Below, piece after piece: positions 6,162-13,152 of a DNA stretch of 33,828 nucleotides. Source of the DNA: a virus; the IMG/VR virus record IMGVR_UViG_3300019754_000013, positions 1-33,828 of that record. One strand, given 5' to 3'. Made by a program: the position numbers and the translations under genes. The notes under the pieces are model-generated. The model searched no databases. It saw only the letters and a program-made list of their open reading frames with translations, and had not been told where the DNA came from. The number at the start of each line of letters is the position of its first letter. The first letter of the stretch is position 1.

Positions 6162-6230
6162 AACAAAGCTTAAATTATAGCGTGATAGTTTGGTAGTACA
6201 AATTGTTACGCTATCTTTGTTTTATAATTT
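6162..6230. promoter_or_regulatory. Nested inverted repeats over promoter P3
   Basis: Three inverted pairs overlap here: AACAAAG (6162-6168) with CTTTGTT (6215-6221), AAATTATA (6172-6179) with TATAATTT (6223-6230), and ATAGCGT (6177-6183) with ACGCTAT (6208-6214). The right arms cover the -7 element of P3. This could be an operator, or a hairpin in transcripts reading through from the upstream operon. Confidence 0.6.
6189..6219 (+). promoter_or_regulatory. Early promoter P3 of the replication operon
   Basis: TTTG at 6189-6192, 19 bases, TATCTTTG at 6212-6219. The block is TAGTACAAA here, one base off the usual TAGTTCAAA. The first ATG follows 25 nt later. Confidence 0.85.
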
Positions 6231-6244
6231 AAAAAATATGACAC

Positions 6245-6544
6245 ATGACACATCAAGATTTAAAAGACCTAATAGGAAAGTATTTCAAACACCCGTTTAC
6301 GTTCAAAAAAAACGGTGAGTTTAGAATGTTACTTAATGCAGACTGCTACAAGATAGAGATTTCTACACCTTGCAGAGAAAGTACTAACCACTTTTTGTGC
6401 GTGCGTGTGCTTAGTGAGCGCACCCCTCCATGCCTGTCGAATGGTAAGTTAGTAGTAATCAAAAAAAGCATAAAGAAAGAGTTAATACAAGTAATTAAAG
6501 ATTTAAATTCATATTATGAAAAAGAGAATCAAAAAAATAGCTAA
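6245..6544 (+). CDS. Hypothetical protein, first gene of replication operon
   Basis: A 99-aa protein of unrecognised family. It begins with a helix (HQDLKDLIGKYF), has a beta-rich middle with Cys residues (DCYKIEISTPC, FLCVRVL) and ends in a basic helix (KKSIKKELIQVIKDLNSYYE). The upstream ATG at 6238 is in another frame and closes quickly, so 6245 is chosen. It overlaps the following membrane-protein gene by 29 bases. Confidence 0.7.
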   Translation: MTHQDLKDLIGKYFKHPFTFKKNGEFRMLLNADCYKIEISTPCRESTNHFLCVRVLSERTPPCLSNGKLVVIKKSIKKELIQVIKDLNSYYEKENQKNS

Positions 6545-6680
6545 GATGCTATGTTTAGCTGCAATTCCTGCATCGTTGTTAGGGTTATCGTATGTACTAG
6601 GAAGTGAATTTGTTGAGAAAATCGCAGACATTAGCTTGTTTGTTGTAGCGATCGCAGGATTCTTAATCTTCGAAAAATGA
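6516..6680 (+). CDS. 54-aa membrane protein
   Basis: Encodes MKKRIKKIAK followed by two hydrophobic segments, residues 11-28 (MLCLAAIPASLLGLSYVL) and 39-52, joined by a short acidic loop. The basic N-terminus suggests an inside start. The stop overlaps the ATG of the DUF4373 gene (ATGA), which supports real translation. An early two-pass membrane miniprotein could act on the host envelope or in exclusion; no family is recognised. Confidence 0.65.
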   Translation: MKKRIKKIAKMLCLAAIPASLLGLSYVLGSEFVEKIADISLFVVAIAGFLIFEK

Positions 6681-7408
6681 AAGATACGCAATACTTTTTC
6701 GCCCACGACTGCAATGCAAGGCAAGATGAAAAAATTGCACTTGTCAGGATGCAACACGGGGCAGAAGGATATGCAGCATACTTCATGACATTAGAAGTAC
6801 TAAGAACTGCATCAGACTATATGCTGAGTAGAAACTACAGTATACTATCGTTTGATTTCCATATATCGGAAGATGTGATTAAATCAGTGATAGAAGAGTT
6901 TGATTTGTTTGAATTTACCCCCGATAATCGTTTTTATTCGTCAAGAATGATGCGGAATATCGAAAAAACCACAGGAAGGGCGAAAAAAGCTGCACTTGCT
7001 AGATGGTCGAAGAAATCTAAAAAGTCAACAAAAAAAGCTGAGGATAAACATAAAGTTACGATAGCTGAAAAAATTGAAGCTTGCAAAAAGCGAAAAAAAG
7101 AGTTCTATAACGAAGTTGCTAGATTTTCAGATAAGTACGAACCTGAGATGCTGAGGGAGTTCTTCGATTGGTTTTCAGAACTGAACAAATCGGGTACAAA
7201 AATGAAATTCGAGCAAAATACAACTTGGGAAACTAGTAAGAGATTGGCAACATGGAAAAATAGAGACAAAAAGTATGGGAAAAATAAAAACGGTAAAGGA
7301 GATAATAGTCAGCGCTCCGAAAATGCAAAAGCGGCAATCAACAAGTTTAACAACGCAGCAAAAAAAGCTGAAAGTGGGGAAATTGGAACTATCGAGTTCC
7401 CAATATAA
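6677..7408 (+). CDS. DUF4373 (Lin1244/Lin1753-type) replication protein
   Basis: A 243-aa protein whose first 100 residues match the DUF4373/Lin1244 domain of phage replisome organisers: KDTQYFFAHDCNARQDEK (2-19), RMQHGAEGYAAYF (24-36), then a winged-helix-like part ending FYSSRMMRNIEK. The rest is Lys rich with a helical segment (120-190) that may bind DNA or a helicase. Such proteins are related to DnaD-type initiators and are thought to load the replicative helicase at the origin. The iteron region at 730-918 would be a natural target, though this is not shown. Confidence 0.8.
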   Translation: MKDTQYFFAHDCNARQDEKIALVRMQHGAEGYAAYFMTLEVLRTASDYMLSRNYSILSFDFHISEDVIKSVIEEFDLFEFTPDNRFYSSRMMRNIEKTTGRAKKAALARWSKKSKKSTKKAEDKHKVTIAEKIEACKKRKKEFYNEVARFSDKYEPEMLREFFDWFSELNKSGTKMKFEQNTTWETSKRLATWKNRDKKYGKNKNGKGDNSQRSENAKAAINKFNNAAKKAESGEIGTIEFPI

Positions 7409-7421
7409 TGAGTTTGCAATA

Positions 7422-7907
7422 ATGTTTAACGCGTCCTATTCAACCCGGCTGCAGTCGAAAAATGTAACTCTAAGTCAAGTTGTGGAAGGATGCACGCCTA
7501 CTCTTCACGAGATAACAGAAGTGTATAATAGAGATTGCGCAGAGGCTTTAATTTTCGCATGGTTGGTTGGATTCGACGCTTATATAGGGAAAGGTTGTTT
7601 TGATCAAAATCAGCTAAACGAACTATCTACGACTATTGTAAGTAAGATGTACAATTTGAAAATTGCGGAGGTAGCTATGTTCTTTGTGAAACTAAAAGAA
7701 GGGGAATACGGTGACATCTACGGCAAGATAAATCCTCTTTGGGTTACATCTGCATTTAGCAAGTTTTTCCGTGAAAGAGCTGGGGTAATAGCAGAAAACG
7801 AAAGGGAGAAGGAGAGAAAAGAACGTGAGTATAAACAAAAAAAAGAAGCTGAAACGGCTGTATCTTATCAAGAATATTTAAAATTAAAAAAGGAGGGCAA
7901 ATTATGA
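7422..7907 (+). CDS. DUF6633-like protein, replication-associated
   Basis: A 161-aa protein from ATG 7422. The frame is open back to an ATG at 7275, but that start would overlap the DUF4373 gene by 134 bases, unlike every other junction here (overlaps of 1-29). Motifs are GCTPTLHEITEVYNRDCAEALI, split across about residues 23-44, and YNLKIAEVAMFFVKLKEGEYG and INPLWVTSAFSKF further on. This resembles the family labelled DUF6633 in Bacteroides phages, often next to DUF4373 genes. The charged C-terminus (EREKERKEREYKQKK) is a predicted coil. The role is presumably in replication, by association. Confidence 0.65.
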   Translation: MFNASYSTRLQSKNVTLSQVVEGCTPTLHEITEVYNRDCAEALIFAWLVGFDAYIGKGCFDQNQLNELSTTIVSKMYNLKIAEVAMFFVKLKEGEYGDIYGKINPLWVTSAFSKFFRERAGVIAENEREKERKEREYKQKKEAETAVSYQEYLKLKKEGKL

Positions 7908-8365
7908 TACAAGAAATTTATAAAGAGATAAATCCAATGGCTGGTTACACTAGGTTTATTAAAGTAACGTATAGCGATTTTGGCATTAGCATAATCAAAG
8001 AAGAAACTAATCCCGCTGGATACTTTAGTTCTAGTACTATAACGGCAGCTATTGATCGTGATGCAAAAGCTTTTAAACTCATAATTGGTAATTTTTACTT
8101 AGATAGTGTTCGTGGTGATGGGCGATGTAGTAGGCATGGTGTAATGAGGCATTATTTTGATTTCTACATTTCGCAATTGAATCATTTTAATTTTTTTGAT
8201 GGAAAGATGGAATTTGACTCGGTCCAAAAGGTATTATACTATAGAAGATACAATAAAGTAGTGAAAAAAGGTTATTATGAGTGTTTTGATTTTTTGTGTG
8301 AGGCTTATATAATACTTATGAGAGAAAAAGGAGTAGCTTTGTTTAGAACCGCAGCGGGCTCGTGA
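7904..8365 (+). CDS. Hypothetical protein
   Basis: A 153-aa protein that I do not recognise. It is rich in aromatic residues and beta strands (TRFIKVTYSDFGISII, FKLIIGNFYLD) and has RCSRHGVMRHYFDFYISQL (95-113), with Cys and two His that might hold a metal. It overlaps the upstream gene by 4 bases (ATGA). Its use of CGT and GGT codons and run-on strands look a little different from its neighbours, perhaps a later insertion. Confidence 0.65.
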   Translation: MIQEIYKEINPMAGYTRFIKVTYSDFGISIIKEETNPAGYFSSSTITAAIDRDAKAFKLIIGNFYLDSVRGDGRCSRHGVMRHYFDFYISQLNHFNFFDGKMEFDSVQKVLYYRRYNKVVKKGYYECFDFLCEAYIILMREKGVALFRTAAGS

Positions 8366-8413
8366 AGTTTAAAGATTTATACATTATTAAATATATAAAC
8401 ACGTAAATAAATT

Positions 8414-8830
8414 ATGAACGAAAACGAAACAATATTATCAGCGATCCAAATCCTTCAAAAAAGGTTAAACAGGGATAAGAAGATAATTATCGCGCAAAAG
8501 CAGGAGATAGCGAGAAGTAAGAAAAGGGTTTATTTTTCACGAACGTTTGAAAAATCTAAAGGCACATACTCAATCGCTTGTCTTGCTAAACTTCTTGCGC
8601 AAGCTGGGGTTAAGACAGGGCAGAATAGACTGTTTGATTACCTTCGTGAAAACGGGTTTTTGGGGACAAAAGGAGTCTATTACAACGTTGCGAACCAGCG
8701 GTATATAGAGCAAGGTCTATTTAAGCTTAAGAAGTGTACTTTCCATGTGGGGGATGAGGTGGTGGAAAAAGAAATGACTGTCGTGACAGGCAAAGGGATG
8801 ACGTACTTTTTTAACAAATTGACGAAATGA
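8414..8830 (+). CDS. KilAC-domain antirepressor-like protein
   Basis: A 138-aa protein with a short N-terminal coiled coil (about 5-38) and a KilAC domain (about 50-135): SIACLAKLLAQAGVKTGQNR and LFDYLRENGFLG, then NQRYIEQGLFKLKK. KilAC is the C-terminal DNA-binding domain of many phage antirepressors. The usual N-terminal BRO, Rha or Ant domain is missing. As no repressor is visible in this genome, it may regulate host or phage promoters rather than act as a classical antirepressor. Confidence 0.8.
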   Translation: MNENETILSAIQILQKRLNRDKKIIIAQKQEIARSKKRVYFSRTFEKSKGTYSIACLAKLLAQAGVKTGQNRLFDYLRENGFLGTKGVYYNVANQRYIEQGLFKLKKCTFHVGDEVVEKEMTVVTGKGMTYFFNKLTK

Positions 8831-8997
8831 AAATTCCGATTTACGTAATAAAAACGTTGGTAAGAGTTCTCCCCTTTTTGATCAAAGAGGCGAGTAGGGG
8901 GAATCTTGGGTATAAGGATGCAAATGAGTTGAGATTGGCAAGGTTAATGCTAATAAAACTTAAAAGGTTGCTTGAAAAGAAGGGGGGGGTAATTTGA
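8827..8997 (+). CDS. Small basic protein downstream of KilAC
   Basis: A 56-aa protein starting MKIPIYVIKTLVRVLPFLIK, coupled to the KilAC gene by an ATGA overlap. It is basic and helical with a hydrophobic first third and a second helix (NELRLARLMLIKLKRLLEKK). The last codons contain a run of eight G (8982-8989), prone to slippage. Its stop codon overlaps the -33 element of promoter P4. Function unknown. Confidence 0.6.
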   Translation: MKIPIYVIKTLVRVLPFLIKEASRGNLGYKDANELRLARLMLIKLKRLLEKKGGVI

Positions 8998-9023
8998 TAG
9001 TTCAGAAAATAAGGCTATCTTTG
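8993..9023 (+). promoter_or_regulatory. Early promoter P4 of the lipoprotein gene
   Basis: TTTG at 8993-8996, 19 bases, TATCTTTG at 9016-9023. The block reads TAGTTCAGA. GATAG (8996-9000) and CTATC (9015-9019) make a dyad inside the promoter. The -33 element includes the stop codon of the previous gene. Confidence 0.8.
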
Positions 9024-9052
9024 TGGGGTAGTATTAATCAATAAATAAAAAA

Positions 9053-9604
9053 ATGAAAGAAAAAATAATTATGAAAACAAAGAAAACATCACAACTATTA
9101 GTACTATTATTAATTGCCGCAATCGCAACTATTATGTGCGCTTGCTCGAATGAGATTGAAAACAAAGCTGAAACAGGAACCAAAACAGGAATCAGGGAAG
9201 GGGACTTTATGAAGTCAGGCGATACAATAGTTAAGGTCGTAAAACTTGTGAATTCTTTTGCTTGTGTTGATGAAAATGGGGATATAGATAGCTCCCCGAT
9301 TTCACAATTAAGAGATATTAAACTCTCCTTAGAAGTTGTTTTTTGGGTGTTGGCTCAGGATGCGAGATTTACAGAGTATGAATTGTATTTTGAGTTTGAA
9401 AATTGGGATAAGACAATTCAGGGGTTTAAGTTTATACTAGAGAAACAGCTAAATACAATTATGATCGCAGACGGTTCTACACTTATTTATCCTATAATCA
9501 ACAACGTAAGAGAGTTACAGCACGCTTTCCAAGATTTACACTTTAAGAACTCTTTATTTGTGTCGTTTGAGGCTTTGAATAACGCTTTTAATACACCCGA
9601 ATAA
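9053..9604 (+). CDS. Early-expressed lipoprotein
   Basis: A 183-aa protein with a lipoprotein signal: a basic start, hydrophobic LLVLLLIAAIATIM and a Cys (MCACSNE). The likely lipobox is MCAC, Cys 31 counted from ATG 9053, or Cys 25 if the start is ATG 9071, which gives a more usual signal length. The mature part (EGDFMKSGDTIVKVVKL, then DGSTLIYPIINNVRELQHAF) resembles a protein type common in Bacteroides phages, usually without a signal peptide. With its own promoter and terminator it forms a single-gene unit, as expected for a superinfection-exclusion or envelope-modifying protein. That role is inferred. Confidence 0.75.
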   Translation: MKEKIIMKTKKTSQLLVLLLIAAIATIMCACSNEIENKAETGTKTGIREGDFMKSGDTIVKVVKLVNSFACVDENGDIDSSPISQLRDIKLSLEVVFWVLAQDARFTEYELYFEFENWDKTIQGFKFILEKQLNTIMIADGSTLIYPIINNVRELQHAFQDLHFKNSLFVSFEALNNAFNTPE

Positions 9605-9618
9605 ATAATTTCAAGATT

Positions 9619-9645
9619 GCGAGAGTGTTAAACTTTCGCTTTTTT
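9619..9645 (+). terminator. Intrinsic terminator after the lipoprotein gene
   Basis: GCGAGAGT (9619-9626) pairs with ACTTTCGC (9632-9639), including one G-U pair, around loop GTTAA, followed by six T. The core AGTGTTAAACT recurs at the inverted repeat 24141-24159. Confidence 0.85.
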
Positions 9646-9656
9646 GTTTGAAAAGT

Positions 9657-9687
9657 TTTGGTAGTTCAAATAAATGTAGTATCTTTG
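9657..9687 (+). promoter_or_regulatory. Early promoter P5 of the accessory operon
   Basis: TTTG at 9657-9660, 19 bases, TATCTTTG at 9680-9687, with TAGTTCAAA. The next gene starts 37 nt on. The promoter and preceding hairpin closely resemble the P7 unit at 24141-24197. Confidence 0.9.
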
Positions 9688-9724
9688 CAGTATTAATAAC
9701 TAAAAAATATTTTAATAAAATAAT

Positions 9725-10276
9725 ATGAAAGAAATTAAAGCCTATAAATGCGATTTTTGCGGGAAAGTGTATCAAAGAAGAATTTATTGCGAAAAGCACG
9801 AATATACTTGCGGGAAAAATCCTGATAACAAGCCAGTGTGTTGGGATTGTAAATACTTGCAAAAAGGTAAATTTGAATTTGACCCATGTGCTGATGATTC
9901 AGGGAGTTATATCACTTATTTCTGCGATAAAAGAGATGAAGAACTAATGCCTATTACATCTGCAAAGAAGGGGTATTATGAAAATGGAATAAGTGGTAAT
10001 GCTATCGCAATGCCTAAGGTGTGCAGGGGTTTTATTCGACGCACGATAGTTGTATTGACAATGAAAGAGAAGGGCTTACCTTGGGAAAGTGGGGAATTGT
10101 TTTTAGACAGGTGGGGAGCTCCAATATATAATAACAATTTCAGATATATACCATACGAGGGGAATGAACACATAAAAGAGGGTACTACTTCTAAGGACGT
10201 GAAATACATTTTCGATTTAACAGGAGATGTAAAAGAAGCAGATGATAGAGATTTGTATTTTCTGTTCCTTAATTAA
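9725..10276 (+). CDS. Zinc-finger-like hypothetical protein
   Basis: A 183-aa protein. Residues 8-29 (CDFCGK...CEKHEYTC) make a CxxC/C-x-x-H-type zinc site, and CWDCKYLQ (39-46) with later Cys residues (DPC, FCDK) may form a second. The C-terminal half is aromatic and beta rich and ends DDRDLYFLFLN. It opens the P5 accessory operon. Zinc fingers in small phage proteins usually bind nucleic acid or a host protein; no specific family is recognised. Confidence 0.7.
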   Translation: MKEIKAYKCDFCGKVYQRRIYCEKHEYTCGKNPDNKPVCWDCKYLQKGKFEFDPCADDSGSYITYFCDKRDEELMPITSAKKGYYENGISGNAIAMPKVCRGFIRRTIVVLTMKEKGLPWESGELFLDRWGAPIYNNNFRYIPYEGNEHIKEGTTSKDVKYIFDLTGDVKEADDRDLYFLFLN

Positions 10277-10308
10277 TACGAGTAAATTAATAAATAAATA
10301 AAGTAGTT

Positions 10309-11187
10309 ATGAAAGAATTAAATTTAGTAGAAAAATTAAAAAGATGCCCTAAATGGGTTGAAATTTACAGCACAATATCAGGATATGTTAGATTTAATCA
10401 CATATCAGATGTAGGGTTGAGTAGATGTATTAATACGGATGAGGGGTTAAAGTACTTCGAAGACGGAACTTGCAATTACTACGACGGAGAACACGACACG
10501 GACAGAGTAAAAGAGCAAGTTCTTTTCCCCAACAGCAAAAAGGGGAGTTGGGATTTGTTTCACTATGCATTAGCAGGTGAATACGTAACAGTAGTAGCAC
10601 TCAACCGCAAAGGCAAGGAAATTAAATACATTTGTCAAGTTGAGAATGACGGTGTATTTAATGTTGAAAGCGGTAAGACAAGCAAGTCTAACGGTGTTAT
10701 TGGCAAGAATTTGGTAGAGGTTAGAGCGGCTATTAAAGAAGAGATTGCTAAGCTTAACCCTGAGCCTAAATTTAAAAAGGGGGATATAGTAGTGGCTTCT
10801 TACGGCGGATTTAGCCCTACAGTTTTAATTTCAGACATTGATTACACGACAGGGGAGTGTAATACCAAACTCGGCACGGACAGACATTACGTTGCTTCTA
10901 TCGATAGAATTAGATTCGCCACGCAAGATGAAATAAACGAGTGGAAAGAAAAGCTTAGAAGTAAGTATAATGTGATGTTGAAGGATGGGGAGATAGTTCC
11001 TTGGAGAGCTGAAAGAATGAAGCCCTATTTCGTTGTATCAGACTTCGGAAAAATATGTGATACCATCGATAGTTATTCGTATATAGACAATAGGCGGTAC
11101 AAGCTTCACGAACGTGATATATACAACTACTTCGCAACTGAGAAGTTAGCGAAAGAGTCACCAATTTATAAAGCATTTCACAATTAA
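10309..11187 (+). CDS. Conserved Bacteroides-phage-type hypothetical protein
   Basis: A 292-aa protein beginning MKELNLVEKLKRCPKWVEIYSTISG. This start is common to a group of Bacteroidota phage proteins, together with the VLFPNSKKGSWDLF motif (about 72-85). A second domain from about 150 starts PKFKKGDIVVASYGG, an SH3-like beta barrel, and leads to RIRFATQDEINEWKEKL (about 203-219). The final 70 residues are a further aromatic domain. It appears modular, built of host-interaction-type beta domains. Function unknown. Confidence 0.7.
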   Translation: MKELNLVEKLKRCPKWVEIYSTISGYVRFNHISDVGLSRCINTDEGLKYFEDGTCNYYDGEHDTDRVKEQVLFPNSKKGSWDLFHYALAGEYVTVVALNRKGKEIKYICQVENDGVFNVESGKTSKSNGVIGKNLVEVRAAIKEEIAKLNPEPKFKKGDIVVASYGGFSPTVLISDIDYTTGECNTKLGTDRHYVASIDRIRFATQDEINEWKEKLRSKYNVMLKDGEIVPWRAERMKPYFVVSDFGKICDTIDSYSYIDNRRYKLHERDIYNYFATEKLAKESPIYKAFHN

Positions 11188-11192
11188 TAACC

Positions 11193-11208
11193 GCACCCTT
11201 CGGGGTGC
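11193..11208 (+). promoter_or_regulatory. UUCG hairpin before gene 11222
   Basis: GCACCC-TTCG-GGGTGC is a very stable UUCG-capped stem, with no U-run after it. It ends 13 nt before the ATG at 11222. It may be a weak terminator for the upstream gene or a start-proximal translation element. Confidence 0.6.
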
Positions 11209-11221
11209 TAAAACAACAGGC

Positions 11222-11440
11222 ATGGATAATATAGAAATCAGATGCGACACAAAAGAGCAAGTAGGCTTGTGTTTGAATAAACTCTTCGAGAATGGCGCAA
11301 ATTGGGCTATGGATGGTACAACTTGGAGCTGGAAGGATGGTTTTTACATTGTTCTTCACGTTGAATGCGATCTAATCAGGTATTCTCATAAGAAGTTAGA
11401 GCCTACAAAGATGGATGCGCTACAATACTTAAACCGATAA
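11222..11440 (+). CDS. Small accessory protein, paralogous domain copy 1
   Basis: A 72-aa protein with a compact beta-alpha-beta pattern: DNIEIRCDTKEQVGLCLNKL, then NGANWAMDGTTWSW, and a hydrophobic strand (FYIVLHVE) before DALQYL. The helix followed by G-x-x-W and a closing short helix recur in the products at 11537 and the C-terminal half of 12200, suggesting a duplicated accessory fold. It has its own start-proximal hairpin. Function unknown. Confidence 0.65.
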   Translation: MDNIEIRCDTKEQVGLCLNKLFENGANWAMDGTTWSWKDGFYIVLHVECDLIRYSHKKLEPTKMDALQYLNR

Positions 11441-11510
11441 CGTGTTTTTCTGAATCCTGCCGCAAGGTTTTTTGCTTTTCGGTGGGACTGTATCAAATTT
11501 AAATAAAATT

Positions 11511-11520
11511 CCCTGTTGGG
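11511..11520 (+). promoter_or_regulatory. Weak start-proximal hairpin before gene 11537
   Basis: CCC-TGTT-GGG ends 16 nt before the ATG at 11537 and is followed by GCTTAAAATTAATAGT, nearly the same as the flank at 1387-1401. The stem is short, so the support is mainly the shared flank and spacing. Confidence 0.35.
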
Positions 11521-11536
11521 GCTTAAAATTAATAGT

Positions 11537-11872
11537 ATGAAGAAATCAAAAACAATTACGGTGGCTACACCGAGCAAGTTAGAGTATCAAGCCGTGTTGG
11601 CAGTTGCGAAAACTTGGGGATACAAATGGAATTCTGGCAAGAATATAGACGTAGAGAAGGATGTAATAGCGTGGCATAAACATTGTAGTAGGACTTTTGT
11701 AGAGCTTTCCAAAGGCAGGGTTTTTGCAGGTTGGGGAGAGCCTTTGGGCGCACTCAGTTACGGGCAATTCTATGACTTATTCGTTGCTAAATCCGATAGG
11801 ACTATAAAAAGGTGTTTATGGGCTCTTGCGGCTGCGTTGGTCGCTTTGTTCGCAACAATTTTACTTTTGTAG
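11537..11872 (+). CDS. Accessory protein with C-terminal membrane anchor, paralogous domain copy 2
   Basis: A 111-aa protein. A TTG at 11516 is in frame, but the ATG at 11537 (MKKSKTITVA) is preferred: it follows the hairpin-plus-A/T flank seen at other starts. Residues 6-85 hold the domain ITVATPSKLEYQAV, AVAKTWGYKW and LSYGQFYDLF, alignable by eye with residues 90-176 of the 12200 product. The C-terminus (about 93-111, LWALAAALVALFATILLL) is a transmembrane segment, so the domain is held on the inner face of the membrane. Function unknown. Confidence 0.7.
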   Translation: MKKSKTITVATPSKLEYQAVLAVAKTWGYKWNSGKNIDVEKDVIAWHKHCSRTFVELSKGRVFAGWGEPLGALSYGQFYDLFVAKSDRTIKRCLWALAAALVALFATILLL

Positions 11873-11874
11873 GG

Positions 11875-12087
11875 ATGAGGCGTAAGAAAACAATGAGCGC
11901 AAAGAGATTAACTCTAAACTCGTTTCCATACTCGTACAACAGAAAGAACTATATCAACAAAAGAAATACGGGTGTAACATTTGATATGATAATGAATCGA
12001 AATATAGCGAAGTGTGCTAAATCACTTACGAACGAAGATGTAAAAAGAGAGTTTGAAAAAATGTTAGTACATCAATCTATATTCTGA
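11875..12087 (+). CDS. Small basic accessory protein
   Basis: A 70-aa very basic protein (MRRKKTMSAKRL at its start). The frame opens at 11812, but the ATG at 11875 lies 2 bases after the stop of the upstream gene and avoids a long overlap; ATG 11893 is a further option. The tail (TNEDVKREFEKMLVHQ) is a predicted helix. It is the last gene before a clear terminator. Confidence 0.65.
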   Translation: MRRKKTMSAKRLTLNSFPYSYNRKNYINKRNTGVTFDMIMNRNIAKCAKSLTNEDVKREFEKMLVHQSIF

Positions 12088-12093
12088 CTATTG

Positions 12094-12118
12094 AAGGGAA
12101 TGTTAAAGTTCCCTTTTT
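12094..12118 (+). terminator. Intrinsic terminator of the accessory operon
   Basis: AAGGGAA (12094-12100) pairs with TTCCCTT (12109-12115) around TGTTAAAG and runs into a T tract. It closes the P5 unit, and promoter P6 starts just after. Confidence 0.85.
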
Positions 12119-12131
12119 ATTTGATTATTTA

Positions 12132-12162
12132 TTTGGTAGCTCAAATAAAATGCGCATCTTTG
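12132..12162 (+). promoter_or_regulatory. Early promoter P6
   Basis: TTTG at 12132-12135, 19 bases, CATCTTTG at 12155-12162. This -7 element has C in place of T at the first position, and the block is TAGCTCAAA, so P6 may be weaker. The gene starts 37 nt downstream. Confidence 0.8.
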
Positions 12163-12199
12163 TTGCGTTGATATAATTAATAACTTAATAATAATTACT

Positions 12200-12775
12200 A
12201 TGAATGTGAAGAATGTTAGAAAATTTAGCGTTGACTACTTTTGGGCTTGCGGGGCAGCTTACGACTACGAATCAGATTGCGGCTATGGTTCTTTTTGGTT
12301 TGAAACTAATAAGGAACCTATGATAGATGTAATAAAATCTATGGAAGATTCCATAAAAAAGGCTCACCCGCTATACAACTCTGTTTATATAACTCGTGTA
12401 AATGAATTGTATAGTATGCATCATTTTCAAGAAGAATACGACTTCGAAGACTTAAACGTCAAAAAAGCAAAGGTAATCATTCCAGCAAAAACTTTAGGAG
12501 AATTCAAGGCTGTTTCTGTTATCGCAAAGAAACTAGGTTACGTTTTAGCAGAGGATATACCTGTGGCTTTGAATTGCTGCGAGTTTTCGTATAAAAGATT
12601 CAACAAGAATACGGGTGTAGTTTTGTGTGACGGAAAATTTATGACTACAGATATGAGGAATAACCCGTTTGGCTTAAAAGAAATCACAGCTAAGGATTAT
12701 GTGCGAATGTTTGATTTTTTTATTGCGAACTGCGTAATAAGTTTAAACAGCATTTATTCATTAGCTGATGAATAG
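12200..12775 (+). CDS. Two-domain accessory protein, paralogous domain copy 3
   Basis: A 191-aa protein and the last gene of the early arm. The N-terminal domain (1-85) holds YFWACGAAYDYESDCGYGSF and KSMEDSIKKAHPLYNSVYIT. The C-terminal domain (90-176) contains KVIIPAKTLGEFKAV, VIAKKLGYVL and EITAKDYVRMFDFF, matching by eye the domain in the 11537 product. It is a single-gene unit between P6 and the convergent terminator. Function unknown; duplication of the domain suggests a role in diversified host interactions. Confidence 0.7.
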   Translation: MNVKNVRKFSVDYFWACGAAYDYESDCGYGSFWFETNKEPMIDVIKSMEDSIKKAHPLYNSVYITRVNELYSMHHFQEEYDFEDLNVKKAKVIIPAKTLGEFKAVSVIAKKLGYVLAEDIPVALNCCEFSYKRFNKNTGVVLCDGKFMTTDMRNNPFGLKEITAKDYVRMFDFFIANCVISLNSIYSLADE

Positions 12776-12793
12776 GTAAAAGTGTATATACAT

Positions 12794-12824
12794 AAAAGGG
12801 ACACCGTTAGTAGTGTCCCTTTTT
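12794..12824. terminator. Bidirectional terminator between early and late arms
   Basis: AAAAGGGACAC (12794-12804) pairs with GTGTCCCTTTT (12813-12823) around an 8-nt loop. It has A runs on the left and T runs on the right, so it works for transcripts from either side. The last early gene (+) and last late gene (-) converge on it. Confidence 0.95.
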
Positions 12825-12846
12825 ATATTGTTACCCCCTTCCCTGT

Positions 12847-13152
12847 TCATCTCCTATCTCTTTCCTCAATCCTAGCCTTTATATACCCTAAATCCTGCTG
12901 AATACTAAGTAGGATTTTGTACATTTTATCTCCCTGGGAGCTAATTTTTCGATCGTTATCTGCGCATTGTTTATCCACCCTTCGCACGTCTGCCTTAATC
13001 GGGTTTAATTTACTCTCAACATCCTTGTTGCTTACTAGTTCGCTATACCCCGACATTGACGCTGTTAGGACGAATACCGACACACCGATTATCACATTGT
13101 TAACAATTCCTTGATTCTTTTCAAACCACGCCTTAATTTTCAAAATTTTCAT
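12847..13152 (-). CDS. One-TM coiled-coil lysis-cassette protein (holin or antiholin candidate)
   Basis: A 101-aa protein with one membrane segment near the N-terminus (about 17-36, VNNVIIGVSVFVLTASMSGY), followed by a long charged coiled coil (about 42-101, ending RIEERDRR). It overlaps the end of the endolysin gene by 20 bases and is the last gene of the late arm. One-TM phage proteins next to an endolysin are often holins, antiholins or endolysin regulators; which applies here is not clear from sequence. Confidence 0.65.
   Translation of the reverse strand: MKILKIKAWFEKNQGIVNNVIIGVSVFVLTASMSGYSELVSNKDVESKLNPIKADVRRVDKQCADNDRKISSQGDKMYKILLSIQQDLGYIKARIEERDRR

Noticed and set aside
7275-7421. 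Upstream ATG for the DUF6633-like gene
   Set aside because: It would overlap the DUF4373 gene by 134 bases, unlike any other junction in the genome, and gives a Lys/Ser/Thr-rich non-domain extension.
8982-8989. Run of eight G as a programmed frameshift
   Set aside because: Slippage would only extend the small protein into promoter P4 and a short tail; the zero-frame product is complete.
9661-9687. tRNA T-loop-like GTTCAAAT within promoters
   Set aside because: No acceptor or anticodon stems can be formed around it; it recurs as a promoter block.
10955-11359. 134-codon - strand frame over two early genes
   Set aside because: It crosses the gap and hairpin between two + strand genes and encodes no recognisable domain.
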